DNA from: Paenibacillus aquistagni
GTDB taxonomy: Bacteria; Bacillota; Bacilli; Paenibacillales; Paenibacillaceae
Direction of reading: 5' to 3'
Length of the DNA stretch: 64,000 nucleotides
Assembly: GCF_900177815.1 (NCBI RefSeq)
Contig: NZ_FXAZ01000003.1
Span: 186,001-250,000, forward strand
Under the pieces are notes generated by a model. It saw only the letters and a list, made by a program, of their open reading frames with translations, ran no database searches and had not been told where the DNA came from. This document shows positions 44,109 through 53,802 of the stretch, one piece after another (the first letter of the stretch is position 1; every line of letters begins with the position of its first letter). The position numbers were made by a program, and so were the translations under genes.

Positions 44109-45320
44109 TTACACGGTCCGGCGAAGCCACTTTTTAACCAATACTGGCGTATGCACAGGCTGCTTGCGAAGCTCCATCATCAATGACAGCGCGTCGCCCT
44201 TCATCTTGCTGTGTTCTTCGGCTGCGCGCACACTCATCTTGTGAAGCTGGGCTGGGTGATCAACGAGCTCAGACAGCACGTATGTGAGATGAGCTGCATT
44301 GTGTGCGCATTGGGCAAGCCCATTATTTACGAGATAGCGAATATTGTCCTGCTCTTGGCCGGGCAGCGGCTTATACACGATCAGCGGCAGATGAAGCGCC
44401 ATGGCTTCCGCCGTTGTGACGCCTCCGGACTTTGTAATCATGACATCCGACAAGGCCATCAGCTCGTGAATTTCTTGCACATACCCTTTGACATGAACGG
44501 ACAGTGATGTTGTAGCGGACCATGCCTCCAGCTGCTGCCGCAGCTTCTCATTGCTGCCGCACACGATGATGAACTGGATATGCTCGGTTAATTCGGGAGC
44601 GGATTGCTCCAATTTGTCGAGCATGGAAGGGTCCATTAGACCGCAGCCTCCGCCCATAAGGAGGACAGTCATCTTGGATGGAGATAAGCTGTGCTGTTCT
44701 CTAAGCGCAAGCTTATTGTAGTCCTCATAGAATTGAGGGCGCACCGGAATGCCAGTGACCTCAATGGATTTGGGATCGATGCCTTGTGCAATCAGCATGC
44801 GGCGGGCACTGTCTGACCCGACCATATACAAATCCGTATACGGATACAGCCAGAAGCTGTGGTCCGTATGATCAGTAATGACTGTAACGGAAGGAACCGA
44901 TACGACACCTTTTTCCTTTAGCTTGGATACAGCCGCGCTGGCTGCCGGGAAGGTGCTTACGATAACGTCTGGTTTTGATTCTTGAATCAGCTTCGACAGC
45001 GGCTTCAAGCTCGTAAACCGAACGCGTTTTATCATTTGAGCGAGCATGCGGTCTTTTCGCGTCATTTCAAACGCCATTCCATACATGCTCGGCAGCATTT
45101 TCAAAAATTGAATGAAGCAGTACGAACCCACGCCGTGCAGATGAGGAGCCACTTGCTCCAAATAATCCACAATCTGCACTTCCACCTGACGGCCGAATCG
45201 ACGAGCAGCAGTATCGCGAATCGCGTTTGCTGTCTGAATATGACCGTGCCCGATAGAGCCGGTTAGGACGAGCACCTTAACAGGCTCCTGTTTGGCTGGT
45301 GTCTCCATCCATGAGTACAT
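44109..45320 (-). CDS. Glycosyltransferase of the UgtP/MGDG synthase family
   Basis: 403 residues from ATG 45320, eight bases after AAAAGGAG. The N-terminal MGDG synthase domain opens with VLVLTGSIGHGHIQTANAI, and contains VIVSTFPAASAAVSKLKEKG and TDHTDHSFWLYPYTDLYMVGS; the C-terminal half is GT-B fold with MGGGCGLMDPSML, CGSNEKLRQQLE and MALSDVMITKSGGVTTAEAMA, the UDP-sugar site. UgtP adds glucose to diacylglycerol for glycolipids and the lipoteichoic acid anchor; several paralogues with other roles exist in Paenibacillus, so the acceptor is uncertain. Confidence 0.88.
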   Translation of the reverse strand: MYSWMETPAKQEPVKVLVLTGSIGHGHIQTANAIRDTAARRFGRQVEVQIVDYLEQVAPHLHGVGSYCFIQFLKMLPSMYGMAFEMTRKDRMLAQMIKRVRFTSLKPLSKLIQESKPDVIVSTFPAASAAVSKLKEKGVVSVPSVTVITDHTDHSFWLYPYTDLYMVGSDSARRMLIAQGIDPKSIEVTGIPVRPQFYEDYNKLALREQHSLSPSKMTVLLMGGGCGLMDPSMLDKLEQSAPELTEHIQFIIVCGSNEKLRQQLEAWSATTSLSVHVKGYVQEIHELMALSDVMITKSGGVTTAEAMALHLPLIVYKPLPGQEQDNIRYLVNNGLAQCAHNAAHLTYVLSELVDHPAQLHKMSVRAAEEHSKMKGDALSLMMELRKQPVHTPVLVKKWLRRTV

Positions 45321-45790
45321 CCTCAACACTCCTTTTAATCATAGGAACGTGCCCTCTGCACGTTATGACCCCGATATTGTCTATACTCTCATCGTACCCG
45401 ATCGTACATATTGGATAAACAGTCCGCAGGTTAGTTCTGATCCTAGACCTGCGTCGGGTATAACCAACAGAAGAGGCCTGCAGCCTAGATTATCAGCTTG
45501 TGGATGCAAGTGCAATCTAGAAGCAGGCCTTCTCTTCCATTATAGGATGAACCATATGGGGTTAATCACTGATTAATAAATATTTCAAAAAAGGAAGCCG
45601 CTATTCCTAGCGATGTATGGATCGAAGGGAAAGCGAGAGCTAGCTGTCGCAGATTATTAGTGAAAGAATGGAATATCAATGCCATTATATCGCAGCTCGG
45701 GGAAAATTACAGGATAAATTTAGGTAAATAACCGTTATAGAAAATGCTGGAATGATGGATTATTCAATGCGATTTTGTGACTTTTGGGGA
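45321..45790. other. Intergenic region with a strong nested stem-loop
   Basis: No gene in this stretch. At 45472-45530 GGCCTGC/GCAGGCC, CTAGATT/AATCTAG and TTG/CAA pairings nest to form a long hairpin with no clean T tract. TTAATCA-C-TGATTAA at 45562-45576 is a further perfect palindrome. They lie between divergent genes, so a terminator is not required here; an untranslated RNA or regulatory element is possible. Confidence 0.4.
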
Positions 45791-45935
45791 GGCAATTGTC
45801 ACAATTGCGTGTCTCTTAACAGAAAGTTCAGGAAGTAACCCTTTTCATGAATGTTATTGTGATTTTTATCACACTATGCCAGTGATTTTTTTGACACAAT
45901 AGCGTTGATTCAATGATAACCATGATAATAGTCAA
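45791..45935 (+). promoter_or_regulatory. cydA control region: FNR-type box, 17-base palindrome and promoter
   Basis: TGTGA-TTTTTA-TCACA at 45858-45873 is an exact FNR/CRP box; with its flanks (TTGTGA..TCACAC) it also nearly fits a Rex site. GCAATTGT-C-ACAATTGC at 45792-45808 is a second perfect palindrome. TTGACA at 45891-45896 with TGATAA 17 bases on (45914-45919) is the best promoter; the FNR box would then be centred near -60, a usual activator position. Confidence 0.6.
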
Positions 45936-46036
45936 CAAACACAAGAGCATGGACAGCTCTCGGGTGTCAGGAATAGAGAGAGTCAACCCGTCAGTAGGAG
46001 CTGTATGATTAAAACGATGAGAAGGGTGGAACAAAC

Positions 46037-47437
46037 ATGGATACGGTCATGCTATCGCGGCTTCAATTTGCCTCGACAACGATCTTTCACTTTATTTTTG
46101 TCCCGTTGTCGATCGGATTGGCGTTAATCCTTGCTATCATGCAGACAATGTATGTGGTGAAGGGAGATGAGCGGTACAAGACGATGACGAAGTTCTGGGG
46201 AAAGCTGTTCCTCATTAACTTTGCAGTCGGTGTCGTTACAGGGATTATTCAGGAATTCCAATTCGGAATGAACTGGTCGGATTATTCGCGCTTCGTAGGT
46301 GATGTCTTCGGTGCACCGCTTGCGATTGAGGCGCTTGCTGCCTTCTTCTTGGAATCTACCTTTATCGGTCTTTGGATCTTCGGGTGGGATCGCTTGTCTA
46401 AGAAGGTTCATCTCGCTTGTATCTGGCTCGTCGCCTTCGGTACAACGCTGTCTGCCTTCTGGATTCTAGCAGCAAACTCCTTTATGCAGCGTCCTGTTGG
46501 ATTCGAGGTTGTAAATGGCCGCGCGGAGATGAACGATTTCTTCGCTCTCATTACGAATGGACAGTTGTTGGTGGAATTCCCGCATACGATCTTCTCTGCA
46601 TTCGCAACAGGCGCTTTCCTGATTGCAGGGATTAGCGCATGGAAGCTCTTGAAGAAGCAAGATACGGACTTTTTCAAAAAGTCGTTCCATGTGAGCATTA
46701 TTGTGGCTTTGCTCTCCTCCGTTCTTGTTGCACTGTTTGGTCACCAGCAGGCTCAATACTTGGTGCACACACAGCCTATGAAGATGGCAGCAGCAGAAGG
46801 CTTGTGGGAGAATAGCGGCGATCCTGCGGCATGGACCGTATGGGCTGCGATTGATCCTGAGAAGCAAGAGAGCACGAAGGAATTCAAGATCCCTTATGCC
46901 CTTAGCTTCTTGTCTTATAGTAAGTTCTCAGGTGAAGTTGTCGGCATGAAGCAGCTGCAGTCTGAATATGAAGCAACCTACGGGGAAGGCAATTATATTC
47001 CTCCTGTACGTACGACCTTCTGGAGCTTCCGTATCATGGTTGCATGCGGCACGCTGATGATCGTGCTTGCGGCGTACGGATGGTACTTGTCAGCTCGCAA
47101 GAAGCTTGATCAGAAGCATACTTGGTTCTACCGTTTGATGGTTGCAGCTATTTTCATGCCGATTGTAGCAAATACAGCGGGCTGGATTATGACAGAGATT
47201 GGCCGTCAGCCTTGGACGGTATTTGGGTTGCTGAGAACGGAAGATAGTGTGTCTCCGTCGGTAACATCTGGTGAAGTGTTGTTCTCCTTGATCTCCTTTA
47301 CAACGATCTATACCATTCTTGCGGTCGTCTTGGTGTACCTGTTCTTGAAGGTCATTAAGAGAGGGCCTAATGCAGTAGTGGAGAAGACGGAGAAGATTAC
47401 GAGCGATCCGTTTGCGAAGGAGGGTCTCCATGTTTGA
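46037..47437 (+). CDS. cydA: Cytochrome bd quinol oxidase subunit I
   Basis: 466 residues, ATG after AAGGGTGGAAC. Nine membrane helices; carries haems b558, b595 and d and oxidises quinol while reducing O2. The N-terminal RLQFASTTIFHFIFVPLSIGLAL holds a haem-ligand His; GRQPWTVFGLLRT marks the quinol-binding side; the Q-loop is short, as in Firmicutes. High-affinity oxidase used at low oxygen, in keeping with the FNR-type box upstream. First gene of cydABCD. Confidence 0.97.
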   Translation: MDTVMLSRLQFASTTIFHFIFVPLSIGLALILAIMQTMYVVKGDERYKTMTKFWGKLFLINFAVGVVTGIIQEFQFGMNWSDYSRFVGDVFGAPLAIEALAAFFLESTFIGLWIFGWDRLSKKVHLACIWLVAFGTTLSAFWILAANSFMQRPVGFEVVNGRAEMNDFFALITNGQLLVEFPHTIFSAFATGAFLIAGISAWKLLKKQDTDFFKKSFHVSIIVALLSSVLVALFGHQQAQYLVHTQPMKMAAAEGLWENSGDPAAWTVWAAIDPEKQESTKEFKIPYALSFLSYSKFSGEVVGMKQLQSEYEATYGEGNYIPPVRTTFWSFRIMVACGTLMIVLAAYGWYLSARKKLDQKHTWFYRLMVAAIFMPIVANTAGWIMTEIGRQPWTVFGLLRTEDSVSPSVTSGEVLFSLISFTTIYTILAVVLVYLFLKVIKRGPNAVVEKTEKITSDPFAKEGLHV

Positions 47438-48446
47438 GTTAAGTGAACTGTGGTTTGTACTCGTTGGCGTGTTGTTCGTCGGCTTCTTCTTCCTTGAGGG
47501 ATTTGACTTTGGTGTAGGGATGTCAACAGCGTTCTTGGCTAGATCAGACGGTGAGAGACGTGTCATGATCAACTCCATTGGACCGTTCTGGGACGCGAAT
47601 GAGGTATGGCTGCTAACAGCCGGCGGCGCGATGTTTGCGGCGTTCCCGCATTGGTATGCTACGATGTTCAGCGGCTTCTACGTACCGCTTGTTGTCGTGC
47701 TGCTTGCGCTTATTGGACGCGGGGTGGCCTTTGAGTTCCGAGGCAAGGGCGAGACAGAGGCATGGAAGAAGACGTGGGATATCGTCATCTTGCTTGGCAG
47801 CCTGCTGCCGCCGTTCCTGTTCGGTGTCGTATTCGCCAATCTTATGCAGGGCTTGCCGATTGATCAGCAGATGGAGATGCACGCAGGCATCTTTGATGTG
47901 GTGAATGTGTATACGGTTCTTGGCGGGGTAGCTGTAACCGTGCTATGCTTAGTGCATGGTCTGATGTTCCTCTCGCTTCGTACGGTAGGAGAGCTTCGTG
48001 AACGCGCTCGCGCTCAAGCGAAGATGCTCTTGATTCCACTAGCGGTTCTGTTCGTGGCCTTCGCTGCGATGACCGTGTGGAAGACCGATATGTTCGAAGC
48101 TAGAGGCGTAGTGCTCAGCATTATGGGCTTGCTTGGCGTTGTTGCCTTCGTCTTGGCGGGTTACTTCATGTCCAAGAAGAAGGATGGCTGGGCGTTTGGC
48201 ATGACAGGTACGGTCATCGCTCTTGCGATTGCCGGCGTATTCGTGGGCTTGTTCCCGAATATTATGATCAGTACGATCGACCAGACCTTCAACTTGACGG
48301 TATATAATGCCGCTTCTGGGACATACTCCTTGAAGGTTATGACGATTGTCGCCTTATCGCTACTGCCGTTCGTGCTGGCATATCAGATCTGGAGCTACTT
48401 TGTCTTCCATAAACGTGTTCATGAAAAGGAGCATTTGGAGTACTAA
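47430..48446 (+). CDS. cydB: Cytochrome bd quinol oxidase subunit II
   Basis: 338 residues from ATG 47430 (GAAGGAGGG upstream; overlaps cydA by eight bases). Eight or nine helices. Conserved LFVGFFFLEGFDFGVGM near the N-terminus, NSIGPFWDANEVWLLTAGGAMFAAFP (~45-70) and RGVAFEFR. It holds no haem of its own and stabilises CydA. Ends one base into the next start (TAATG), so cydB and cydD are translationally coupled. Confidence 0.97.
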   Translation: MFELSELWFVLVGVLFVGFFFLEGFDFGVGMSTAFLARSDGERRVMINSIGPFWDANEVWLLTAGGAMFAAFPHWYATMFSGFYVPLVVVLLALIGRGVAFEFRGKGETEAWKKTWDIVILLGSLLPPFLFGVVFANLMQGLPIDQQMEMHAGIFDVVNVYTVLGGVAVTVLCLVHGLMFLSLRTVGELRERARAQAKMLLIPLAVLFVAFAAMTVWKTDMFEARGVVLSIMGLLGVVAFVLAGYFMSKKKDGWAFGMTGTVIALAIAGVFVGLFPNIMISTIDQTFNLTVYNAASGTYSLKVMTIVALSLLPFVLAYQIWSYFVFHKRVHEKEHLEY

Positions 48447-50335
48447 TGGGAAAAGGACTTCGCTTTCACGGGATAAGACAAACACAATTGATTATTGCGC
48501 TCTTAACCGTTATTCAGAGCGGGTCGATTCTATATATGGCGATGGGGCTTGCGAAAGTCATTTCGCAGCTCTTCGCCGGATCAAGTCTACAGGAGCAGTC
48601 AGGATGGATCTCCATATTCCTGGCTGCTTTTGCTATACGTCAGCTGACGAATGTCCTGATCCAGCGTATTAGTTATCGGTATGCCGAGAAGACGGGCAAG
48701 GAGCTTCGCAGAACGCTTATGGAGAAGCTGTTTCGCTTCGGTCCAAGGCTTGCCAAGTCGGAAGGAACCGGCAACCTCGTGACGCTGGTGCTGGATGGCT
48801 TCTCGCAATTCCGCACCTTCTTGGAGCTGTTCTTGCCGCGCATGATGTCTACAGCCATCACGCCGATTATCGTGTGGGTGTATATTCTCATGCAGGACTG
48901 GATTGCAGCACTCATCCTTGCTGTGACGATGCCGATCCTTATTGCCTTCATGATCCTGCTTGGCTTGGCTGCCAAGAAGCAGATGGATCGGCAGTGGGAG
49001 AGCTATCGAGTGCTCTCGAATCACTTTGTCGATTCACTAAGGGGGCTGGAGACGCTCAAGATGCTTGGGCTCAGCAAGCGGCACAGCGAATCAATCGAGC
49101 GTGTCAGCGACAGCTATCGCTCGGCAACGATGAAGACACTTAGAGTCGCGTTCCTCTCTTCCTTTGCCCTCGACTTCTTCACGATGCTGTCAGTAGCATC
49201 GGTTGCCGTCAGCTTGGGGATTCGTCTGATCGAAGGCACCATGCTGTTGGAGCCGGCGCTCTTGGTGCTTATATTGGCACCTGAGTATTTCCTTCCTGTG
49301 CGCATGATGGGAGCTGACTATCATGCAACCTTAAAAGGGAAGGAAGCCGGCAAGGCGATTCAGGACCTGATCGACGAGGCGTCGAAGCAGGATCGTACAG
49401 AAGAAGCGGTGCTGGGTACGGGAGAGGAACTGCTCGCTTTGCATTCTGCAGGACGCGGTGCCGCAGGGCTGGCTGCAAGTCAGCAGGCAGCCACAGACGG
49501 GCAGTCTGGTATCAGTTCAGGTGCAGCAAAGAGCAATGCGGATCAGCATTGCTCGAATCGCCCTGTGCTCGCCTCAAGCTCATGGACGTGGCAAGAGGAC
49601 AGTGTGCTGCGGCTGGCGCAGATTGGGGTGAAGCATCAAGAAGAGGGGCCTGCCTCTATTGAGGATATTACTCTCGAACTCACGGGCAAACGAAGAATTG
49701 GCGTGATTGGCTCAAGCGGCGCTGGCAAATCAACCTTGATTGATGTGCTGGGCGGCTTCCTTCACCCGACATCTGGCTCAGTAATGACAGCCGGCAGGAA
49801 GCTGTCGACGCTTGGGCTTGAAGGCTGGCGGGAGCAGATCACATATATCCCGCAGCAGCCGTATCTATTCAGCAGCACGCTGAGGGAGAACGTAGGATTC
49901 TATGATCCGAAGGCCTCCGAAGCGGAGATTAAGGCAGCCATTGCGAAGGCTGGATTGGCTGAAGTGGCGGCGGGCCTGCCAGAAGGGCTTGATACGCCGA
50001 TCGGCAGCGGTGGACGGCGCTTAAGCGGCGGGCAGGAGCAGCGCGTTGCGCTCGCCAGAGCCTTTCTTGGCAATCGGCCGATCATGCTGCTTGATGAGCC
50101 GACGGCTCATCTCGACATTGAGACGGAATATGAGCTCAAGCAAACGATGCTTCCTTTGTTTGATGATAAGCTGGTCATCTTGGCTACCCATCGTCTTCAT
50201 TGGATGCTTGATATGGATATGATTATCGTCATGGATCATGGCCGCATCGCCGAGATGGGCACTCATGAAGAGCTGCTGGCGAAGAACGGGGTATATACGG
50301 AGCTCATTCGTGCACAAGAGGAGGGGTGGACATGA
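48446..50335 (+). CDS. cydD: Thiol reductant/haem ABC exporter subunit CydD
   Basis: 629 residues. Six-helix transmembrane domain (~1-310) then an ATPase domain: Walker A GSSGAGKST (~422), signature RRLSGGQEQRVALARAF, Walker B IMLLDEPTAHLD, H-loop ATHRLHW. CydDC is required to assemble cytochrome bd. In Bacillus this first of the two genes is often called cydC by gene order; domain class suggests CydD. Between the membrane and ATPase domains (~311-378) lies a polar, Ser/Ala/Gln-rich linker longer than usual. Confidence 0.93.
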   Translation: MGKGLRFHGIRQTQLIIALLTVIQSGSILYMAMGLAKVISQLFAGSSLQEQSGWISIFLAAFAIRQLTNVLIQRISYRYAEKTGKELRRTLMEKLFRFGPRLAKSEGTGNLVTLVLDGFSQFRTFLELFLPRMMSTAITPIIVWVYILMQDWIAALILAVTMPILIAFMILLGLAAKKQMDRQWESYRVLSNHFVDSLRGLETLKMLGLSKRHSESIERVSDSYRSATMKTLRVAFLSSFALDFFTMLSVASVAVSLGIRLIEGTMLLEPALLVLILAPEYFLPVRMMGADYHATLKGKEAGKAIQDLIDEASKQDRTEEAVLGTGEELLALHSAGRGAAGLAASQQAATDGQSGISSGAAKSNADQHCSNRPVLASSSWTWQEDSVLRLAQIGVKHQEEGPASIEDITLELTGKRRIGVIGSSGAGKSTLIDVLGGFLHPTSGSVMTAGRKLSTLGLEGWREQITYIPQQPYLFSSTLRENVGFYDPKASEAEIKAAIAKAGLAEVAAGLPEGLDTPIGSGGRRLSGGQEQRVALARAFLGNRPIMLLDEPTAHLDIETEYELKQTMLPLFDDKLVILATHRLHWMLDMDMIIVMDHGRIAEMGTHEELLAKNGVYTELIRAQEEGWT

Positions 50336-52320
50336 AGCGAGAACAATGGTTCAAGCCTTATATTCGCGCCTATTATGGCCGCTTCGCCTTAACGGTGCTG
50401 CTTGGCGTGTTAACTGTCTGCATGGCGGGAGCGCTAATGTTCACCTCTGGCATGCTGATCTCGAAGTCCGCGCTTCGCCCAGAGAATATTCTCATGGTCT
50501 ATGTGCCGACCGTATTGGTTCGAACATTCGGGATCGGGCGTGCCGTCTCGCACTATGTGGAGCGCCTCATTGGGCATGATGCCATTCTTCGGGTGCTGTC
50601 CGACATGCGGGTTAGACTATACCGCGTATTGGAACCGCAGGCGCTGTTTCTTCGTTCGCGCTATCGGACAGGTGATATTCTTGGCACACTCGCTGACGAT
50701 ATTGAATATTTGCAAAATGTTTATATGCGTACCGTATTTCCAAGCATTATCGCGCTGGTCACTTATGGCGCAATCATTGCAGCCCTCGGCTACTTTGACG
50801 GCGTATTTGCAGCGCTCATGGGCTTGTACATGTTCGTACTGATTGCAGTTCTGCCGGTTGTCTCGCTCTTGATCACTCGTGTGAAGCATCGTCAGATGAA
50901 GCAGCAGCGCAACGGACTTTACCAGCGTCTGACCGATGCGGTGCTCGGGCTTAGCGATTGGATGATCAGCGGGCGTTCTGGGGCTTTTGTGGAGTCCTAC
51001 GAGGAGGATGAAGCGAGAGTCGCGGCGATTGAACGCTCCATCAATACCTTCAGCCGCTGGAGAATGTTTACGGCCCAATTGGTTGTTGGACTTATGGTCG
51101 TATCGATGATTTATTGGGCTGGAGGCCAGTATGCGGAGGGACGCCTGCCAGTCTATTTGATCGCAGCCTTCGTGCTGGTTGTCATCCCGATGATGGATGC
51201 GTTTCTCCCCATTTCCGAGGCGATTGAAAAGATTCCGCAATATCAGGATTCGGTGAGCAGGCTTGTGCGCATGGAGCATGATGCTCCAGCATCATTAAGG
51301 TTGGGCGGGTCTAAGCAGGCGAAGCAGGGCTTAACACGAGACCGTGCTTCGGCATTGGGCGTGCACAGCACAGACCAAACCGGCAACCGTTCGCCTCAAG
51401 TCAGCGATCGTTCAGCCCAAGGCAGCGATTATTCGGTCCAAGGCCCGCAGTCTCATACAGGTGCTTTGGTGCGTACGGAATCGGCTCAAGCTGCATCTAG
51501 CGGTCCTTCCTATTCATTGACGGAGCAAGGAAGAATGACGGTGAGATTCTCTGAGAAGGATGGAGTGTCAACAGCAGAGGAAGCCTACACCTATCCTATA
51601 TCCTTAGAACAGGTATCCTTCAGCTATGAAGGGGAAGCCAGCAAGAGCGTGGACACGCTGACGCTCCAAGTGGAAGCTGGCAAGAAGGTGGCGATCATTG
51701 GCCGCAGTGGAGCAGGCAAGTCTACACTGCTTAAGCTTATTCAAGGAGCCGTAGTCCCGTCTGAGGGGCGGGTGCTGGTGCAAGGGCAGGAGGCCGACTC
51801 CTATGGAGATGATATTTCGCACGTGATTGGCGTGCTGAACCAAAGCCCGCATCTGTTCGATACGACGGTCAGCAACAATATTCGCCTTGGCCGCCTAGAG
51901 GCAACAGACGAAGAGATTCGCGAGGCGTGCGAGCAGGTGAAGCTGGGCCAATTGATGGATGCCCTGCCGCAAGGGCTTAATACGCCGATGCATGAAGCAG
52001 GCCAGCGCTTCTCCGGCGGCGAGCGTCAGCGCGTAGCCTTGGCGCGCATTCTGCTGCAGCATACGCCGATTGTGATCATGGATGAGCCGACGGTAGGGCT
52101 TGATCCGATCACCGAGCGCGAGCTGCTGCGTACGGTATTCGACGTGATGCGGGAGAAGACATTGATCTGGATCACGCACCATCTGGCATGTGTGGAGCAG
52201 ATGGATGAGATTATCTTCATGGACCAGGGCCGCATCGTCATGCGCGGCACCCATGCAGAGCTGATGGAGCGCGAGCCGCGCTATCGCAGGCTCTATGAGC
52301 TGGATCGTCCAAATATATAA
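50332..52320 (+). CDS. cydC: Thiol reductant/haem ABC exporter subunit CydC
   Basis: 662 residues from ATG 50332, overlapping the cydD stop by four bases (ATGA). Six-helix domain, then Walker A GRSGAGKST (~457), signature QRFSGGERQRVALARIL, Walker B IVIMDEPTVGLDP, H-loop WITHHLA. A ~105-residue disordered linker (~316-423), rich in Ser, Gln, Asp and Thr (RSPQVSDRSAQGSDYSVQ), separates the domains, making the protein ~80 residues longer than typical. Partner of CydD; last gene of the operon. Confidence 0.93.
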   Translation: MKREQWFKPYIRAYYGRFALTVLLGVLTVCMAGALMFTSGMLISKSALRPENILMVYVPTVLVRTFGIGRAVSHYVERLIGHDAILRVLSDMRVRLYRVLEPQALFLRSRYRTGDILGTLADDIEYLQNVYMRTVFPSIIALVTYGAIIAALGYFDGVFAALMGLYMFVLIAVLPVVSLLITRVKHRQMKQQRNGLYQRLTDAVLGLSDWMISGRSGAFVESYEEDEARVAAIERSINTFSRWRMFTAQLVVGLMVVSMIYWAGGQYAEGRLPVYLIAAFVLVVIPMMDAFLPISEAIEKIPQYQDSVSRLVRMEHDAPASLRLGGSKQAKQGLTRDRASALGVHSTDQTGNRSPQVSDRSAQGSDYSVQGPQSHTGALVRTESAQAASSGPSYSLTEQGRMTVRFSEKDGVSTAEEAYTYPISLEQVSFSYEGEASKSVDTLTLQVEAGKKVAIIGRSGAGKSTLLKLIQGAVVPSEGRVLVQGQEADSYGDDISHVIGVLNQSPHLFDTTVSNNIRLGRLEATDEEIREACEQVKLGQLMDALPQGLNTPMHEAGQRFSGGERQRVALARILLQHTPIVIMDEPTVGLDPITERELLRTVFDVMREKTLIWITHHLACVEQMDEIIFMDQGRIVMRGTHAELMEREPRYRRLYELDRPNI

Positions 52321-52372
52321 TGAACTTTAATTTGAGGTTCTTTATTCATAACACACGCTATATATATAAAAT

Positions 52373-52414
52373 AATCCCTCCATATACTATGGCTATATAG
52401 TATATGGGGGGATT
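52373..52414. terminator. Long-stem terminator between cydC and the AT-rich pair
   Basis: Two 18-base arms (52373-52390 and 52397-52414) pair with a single G-T wobble around a six-base loop. The minus strand continues TTATTTTATATAT, a fair T tract, so it suits the convergent secreted-protein gene; it may also stop the cyd transcript. Confidence 0.8.
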
Positions 52415-52445
52415 GGCTGTATTGGAAATAAAAAATGAAAAGGGT

Positions 52446-53426
52446 TTAATTTACTTGTCCTGGTGCAGTAGGAGTTAAAACATTATATTTAAGATTTGCT
52501 GATTTATCGTGGTTATAAAAAGTATAGGAACTCACAAAAGAAGTCCCTGTTAATGTGGTTGAAATAAAATAATCTACTGCTTTTGAGCTGCTTGCGTAGT
52601 TATCCGCATAAACTGTATTCGTTTTATCAGTTGTTTTTGAATATGGTTGTCCATTATTATATCCAGCTAAAGTGTGAGAAGCAGCTAGTGTATACATATT
52701 GGATGAATAACTTAAATTCTGATAATAATCGCTTTGGTCAGATCTTTTAACATAGCTGAAACATACAGTCGTAAGGCTGCGGTGTGTTACTACATGGCTG
52801 TTATTCGTAACATTATCGTTGTTAGTAAACAGGAGTTCATATGGTAGTAAATTAACTACAGGAATTGCACCAATAGCTTTTTGAGTATATATAGACGCGA
52901 TATTAATCAAATTTTTAACTAGAATTTGTTTGTTCGTATAGAGAGTTGCTCCATTTGCTCCAACGGCTAGGTTTGTTCCAGAGTTTAACCCTTGGGCATA
53001 AAGTTCTTCAATATTGTAGGTGACACCGTTTCTAGTTGAGTCATATCTTAGGACGTACCATTTTACTTTGCTGGTAGATGGAGGAGGAGTAATAAGTGGT
53101 TGGGCACTGTACTTAGTATATCTAGCTCTCACTTGCTCACTAGTGAGTTTTTCAACACCAAGTGACTCGAGTTGCGATTCTAGAGAGGCTTCCATTTGAT
53201 TAGATGTAGAGATAGCCTGTACACTACCTGACTTTGATTCTTGAAGAAGTTGGTTTGCTCTTAGCTGGCTTAGTTGTTCCATGATAAGAAGTACCTTTTG
53301 TTTCTGAGTTTCACCATCAATGTTAACGTTTGATTTTTGATGTTGTAAGGAATCGGCAAGTACAGAAGAAGAGAAACAGAAAACCAGTGCAATTGATAAA
53401 AATAATGATAACCACTTTTTCCTCAT
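52446..53426 (-). CDS. Secreted protein of unknown function, AT-rich gene
   Basis: 326 residues. A clear signal peptide (KKWLSLFLSIALVFCFSSSVLADS, cleavage after ALA-like VLA) is followed by a helical, Gln/Glu/Ser-rich segment (~35-110), a Pro-rich hinge (LITPPPSTSKVKW) and a Tyr/Ser/Asn/Thr-rich beta-type domain (YVLRYDSTRNGVTYNIEELYAQGLNSG to the end), with one Cys. I recognise no family. Codons and bases are far richer in A and T than in the surrounding genes, which suggests recent acquisition. Divergent from a small membrane-protein gene in the same AT-rich island. Confidence 0.82.
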   Translation of the reverse strand: MRKKWLSLFLSIALVFCFSSSVLADSLQHQKSNVNIDGETQKQKVLLIMEQLSQLRANQLLQESKSGSVQAISTSNQMEASLESQLESLGVEKLTSEQVRARYTKYSAQPLITPPPSTSKVKWYVLRYDSTRNGVTYNIEELYAQGLNSGTNLAVGANGATLYTNKQILVKNLINIASIYTQKAIGAIPVVNLLPYELLFTNNDNVTNNSHVVTHRSLTTVCFSYVKRSDQSDYYQNLSYSSNMYTLAASHTLAGYNNGQPYSKTTDKTNTVYADNYASSSKAVDYFISTTLTGTSFVSSYTFYNHDKSANLKYNVLTPTAPGQVN

Positions 53427-53598
53427 ACTAACAAAACCTCCTTTAGATTAGACAATAAAATAGTTGTATGGTTGTCTACATGGGATATGATACCAATGAA
53501 TAGAATTATTTGGAAATAGATAAAACCTATTGATTTTCTGAAATTTATAGAATATATATATAAAAAGAGTAAATAATATTTAATATTGGAGGTATTGT

Positions 53599-53802
53599 AT
53601 GATATTCCTATTTATTATTTTATTTCTTGTATCACTTTTAATGGCCGTAAAACCTTCAATTATTTGGTATATCACAGAAAGCTGGAAAAGCAATCAAGCA
53701 ACTGAGCCATCAGGTACATATATCATACTTATTAGATGCGCATCAGTTCTATTTGCTTTAGCAGCAATCGGGGGTATTAGCGCACTCTTGTTTTTAGAAT
53801 AA
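53599..53802 (+). CDS. 67-residue membrane protein, DUF6199-like
   Basis: ATG 53599 follows GGAGG by six bases. Two membrane helices (MIFLFIILFLVSLLMAV and IRCASVLFALAAIGGISALLFL) are separated by a polar loop with the motif PSIIWYITESWKSNQATEPS. That loop (W.ITE.WKS....EPS..Y) is like the DUF6199 family as I recall it. Function unknown. AT-rich, divergent from the secreted protein gene; an immunity-type pairing is possible but only a guess. Confidence 0.78.
   Translation: MIFLFIILFLVSLLMAVKPSIIWYITESWKSNQATEPSGTYIILIRCASVLFALAAIGGISALLFLE

Noticed and set aside
45858-45874. Rex site as the only reading of the cydA palindrome
   Set aside because: The flanking base breaks the Rex consensus while the FNR core is exact, so FNR/CRP-type binding is the better reading; Rex is kept only as an alternative.
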